In this document: positions 62,630-64,000 of the stretch, one piece after another
Layout: each line of letters starts with the position of its first letter
Numbering within the stretch: position 1 is the first letter of the stretch
Origin: Pomacea canaliculata
Taxonomy: Eukaryota; Mollusca; Gastropoda; Architaenioglossa; Ampullariidae
Direction of reading: 5' to 3'
NCBI RefSeq assembly: GCF_003073045.1
Contig: NC_037592.1
Span: forward strand, 2,949,371 to 3,013,370
DNA length: 64,000 nt
Notes under the pieces: model-generated
What the model saw: the letters and a program-made list of their open reading frames with translations, nothing else
Told to the model about the DNA's origin: nothing
Databases searched by the model: none
Position numbers and translations under genes: made by a program

Positions 62630-64000
62630 GGCGAGAAAAGTAGGAAGATCTTGTACAGATGGGCTTTTCCACTCTGTATCTTCTCATTGAGTTACACACC
62701 TAAATTTGAAAGAAAAGCTGGATTGAAATTACGAAATTTAATTTATAACGTCCATTCCCAAACTGACAACAAAAGTCATTATAGCATAGTTGTCAGAGAC
62801 ATTTAAAAGTTATGTTGTTTGTGAGGATGATAGAGAAAGATCAGGACAGATAAACATTCCTTCAAAAGAGGAAACCCTATAAGCCACAAAACAAAAACAA
62901 AAAAAAAAACAAACAAACAAAAACACCAAAAACTGAACAATTGGAAACTGCTCAAAAACTTGAGGCGCAGACTGAAAAATACCTGCATTTAGGGTCAAAA
63001 AAGAAAAACTGCATGTTCAGATAAAATGTGCATGCATATTTTTCTTAATATATATATACTCTTTATGCTTCTCCACCCAGTTAATATGAAATAAAGGTGC
63101 CACAGAGTGCAGAGAGTGAATTTCATTCATCAATTAAAAAAAAAGAAAGTCTTATTCATTAGAATATCATTATTGCCTGAGAAAGTGATTGAATAACAGC
63201 TGCAGCCCTGCAGATCTGAGGTTCAAGGCTACATTTTGAGAAGCAGCCATACAAATCAGACATGCAAGAAGAACATGTCAATGGCATATTTTGCAAGTCA
63301 GATGCTCAAGCAATCCAATGTCTTCACAGTAAATGAGATAAGAGATTTCAAAACACAATTACTTAATAATCTTCCTTCTGTGATCTGATGCTATAAATAT
63401 AAGGATAAGATTGTTTTTCATAAAGATGACACGACACTTCATGATAATCGAACATTATTACATGACCTGTAACTGTAATTAACATAGGCTGCACAGCTCT
63501 CTCTTTCAGGCAACACACTAAACAATTTAGTGAAAACCTTGATTGTGGTACTACAACTGATCCAGTGACACTCTAAATTTTTCTTGTAATGCCAAATTAA
63601 ACAAAACTAGATCAGTCTGAAAGTTGATTTGTTCACATACTGTTTAGCATTTCAATACAACTGAATTTAACCTCAAAAACAGCTTTTTAAGCAGAGGGAA
63701 ATTACAACTTTCATATTACATGTTATGTATCATACTCTGAGACAAAAGATTCACTATGTATTCAAATTAAAAATGTGCACAGCAGTTTCACTTGCACATG
63801 ACAAACAAGACTATTGTTCACTTGACAGACAAGTAAGCACTGAATATACTACTAAATGCTTGAGAACATGGTCACATACTAAGAATAAGACAGTCATAGT
63901 TAGACAAAACTGTTGATGTCTGCACTTGTATTTTACAAGTTTTACAGAAGAGATCATTTTAACATGCTGTATAAACAGAAAGGCAAAAAAAAGAATTTTG
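62630..64000 (-). other. AKT1S1: Upstream part of the AKT1S1 unit, no further coding exon seen
   Basis: A possible 5'UTR acceptor (CAAATTTAG on the minus strand) lies at about 62702-62710. The region stays CpG-poor to the window edge, suggesting that the promoter and first noncoding exon are beyond 64,000. ORFs here are AT-rich and unrecognisable. Confidence 0.45.

Noticed and set aside
1..64000. CRISPR arrays, operons, attachment sites, rRNA genes
   Set aside because: Intron-split genes and eukaryotic repeats throughout; no regularly spaced repeats or rRNA-like segments were seen.

Overview
The window is nuclear DNA from an invertebrate animal, most likely a mollusc and probably a gastropod. 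The coding sequence is cut into many short exons with GT-AG introns. The introns are full of simple repeats, tRNA-derived SINEs and decayed CR1/Jockey-like LINEs. Species is not determinable. There is no prokaryotic, viral or CRISPR content. I rebuilt four protein-coding genes by following exon phase across splice sites.

Layout. (1) About 960-6037, minus strand: a monocarboxylate-transporter-like MFS carrier (SLC16 type), 6 coding exons, 496 aa. (2) 14231-34211, plus strand: a sperm-type Na+/H+ exchanger of the SLC9C class (NHE domain + voltage sensor + cyclic-nucleotide-binding domain + long tail), about 30 exons and about 1,560 codons. (3) 38459-43624, plus strand: a CYP2-like cytochrome P450, 5 coding exons, 466 aa, apparently without the usual N-terminal membrane anchor. 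(4) 53051-62629, minus strand: a PRAS40/AKT1S1 (Lobe-like) mTORC1 regulator, 12 coding exons, 355 aa, with an extra N-terminal Cys-rich and coiled-coil part. Its 5'UTR probably starts beyond the right edge. The P450 and AKT1S1 genes converge. The spaces between genes hold repeats and no convincing further genes.

The four genes do not form an obvious pathway: a membrane carrier, a flagellar-type voltage-gated exchanger, an oxidase and a growth-signalling regulator are simply neighbours. The main surprise is gene 2. It keeps the full SLC9C architecture, but the Asn-Asp ion-binding pair of exchanger TM5 reads Thr-Pro and the Arg that holds cyclic nucleotide phosphate reads Met. This suggests a voltage-sensing SLC9C paralog that may neither exchange Na+/H+ nor bind cAMP in the usual way. 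One of its exons also carries an apparent 1-base frameshift.

A second large-scale signal is base composition. From about 46.1 kb to the right end, and again at about 10.56-12.77 kb, CpG is strongly depleted by eye, while the rest is CpG-normal. In molluscs this is the usual footprint of germline-methylated, broadly expressed transcription units. It suggests the AKT1S1 transcript has a very long 3'UTR reaching about 46 kb.
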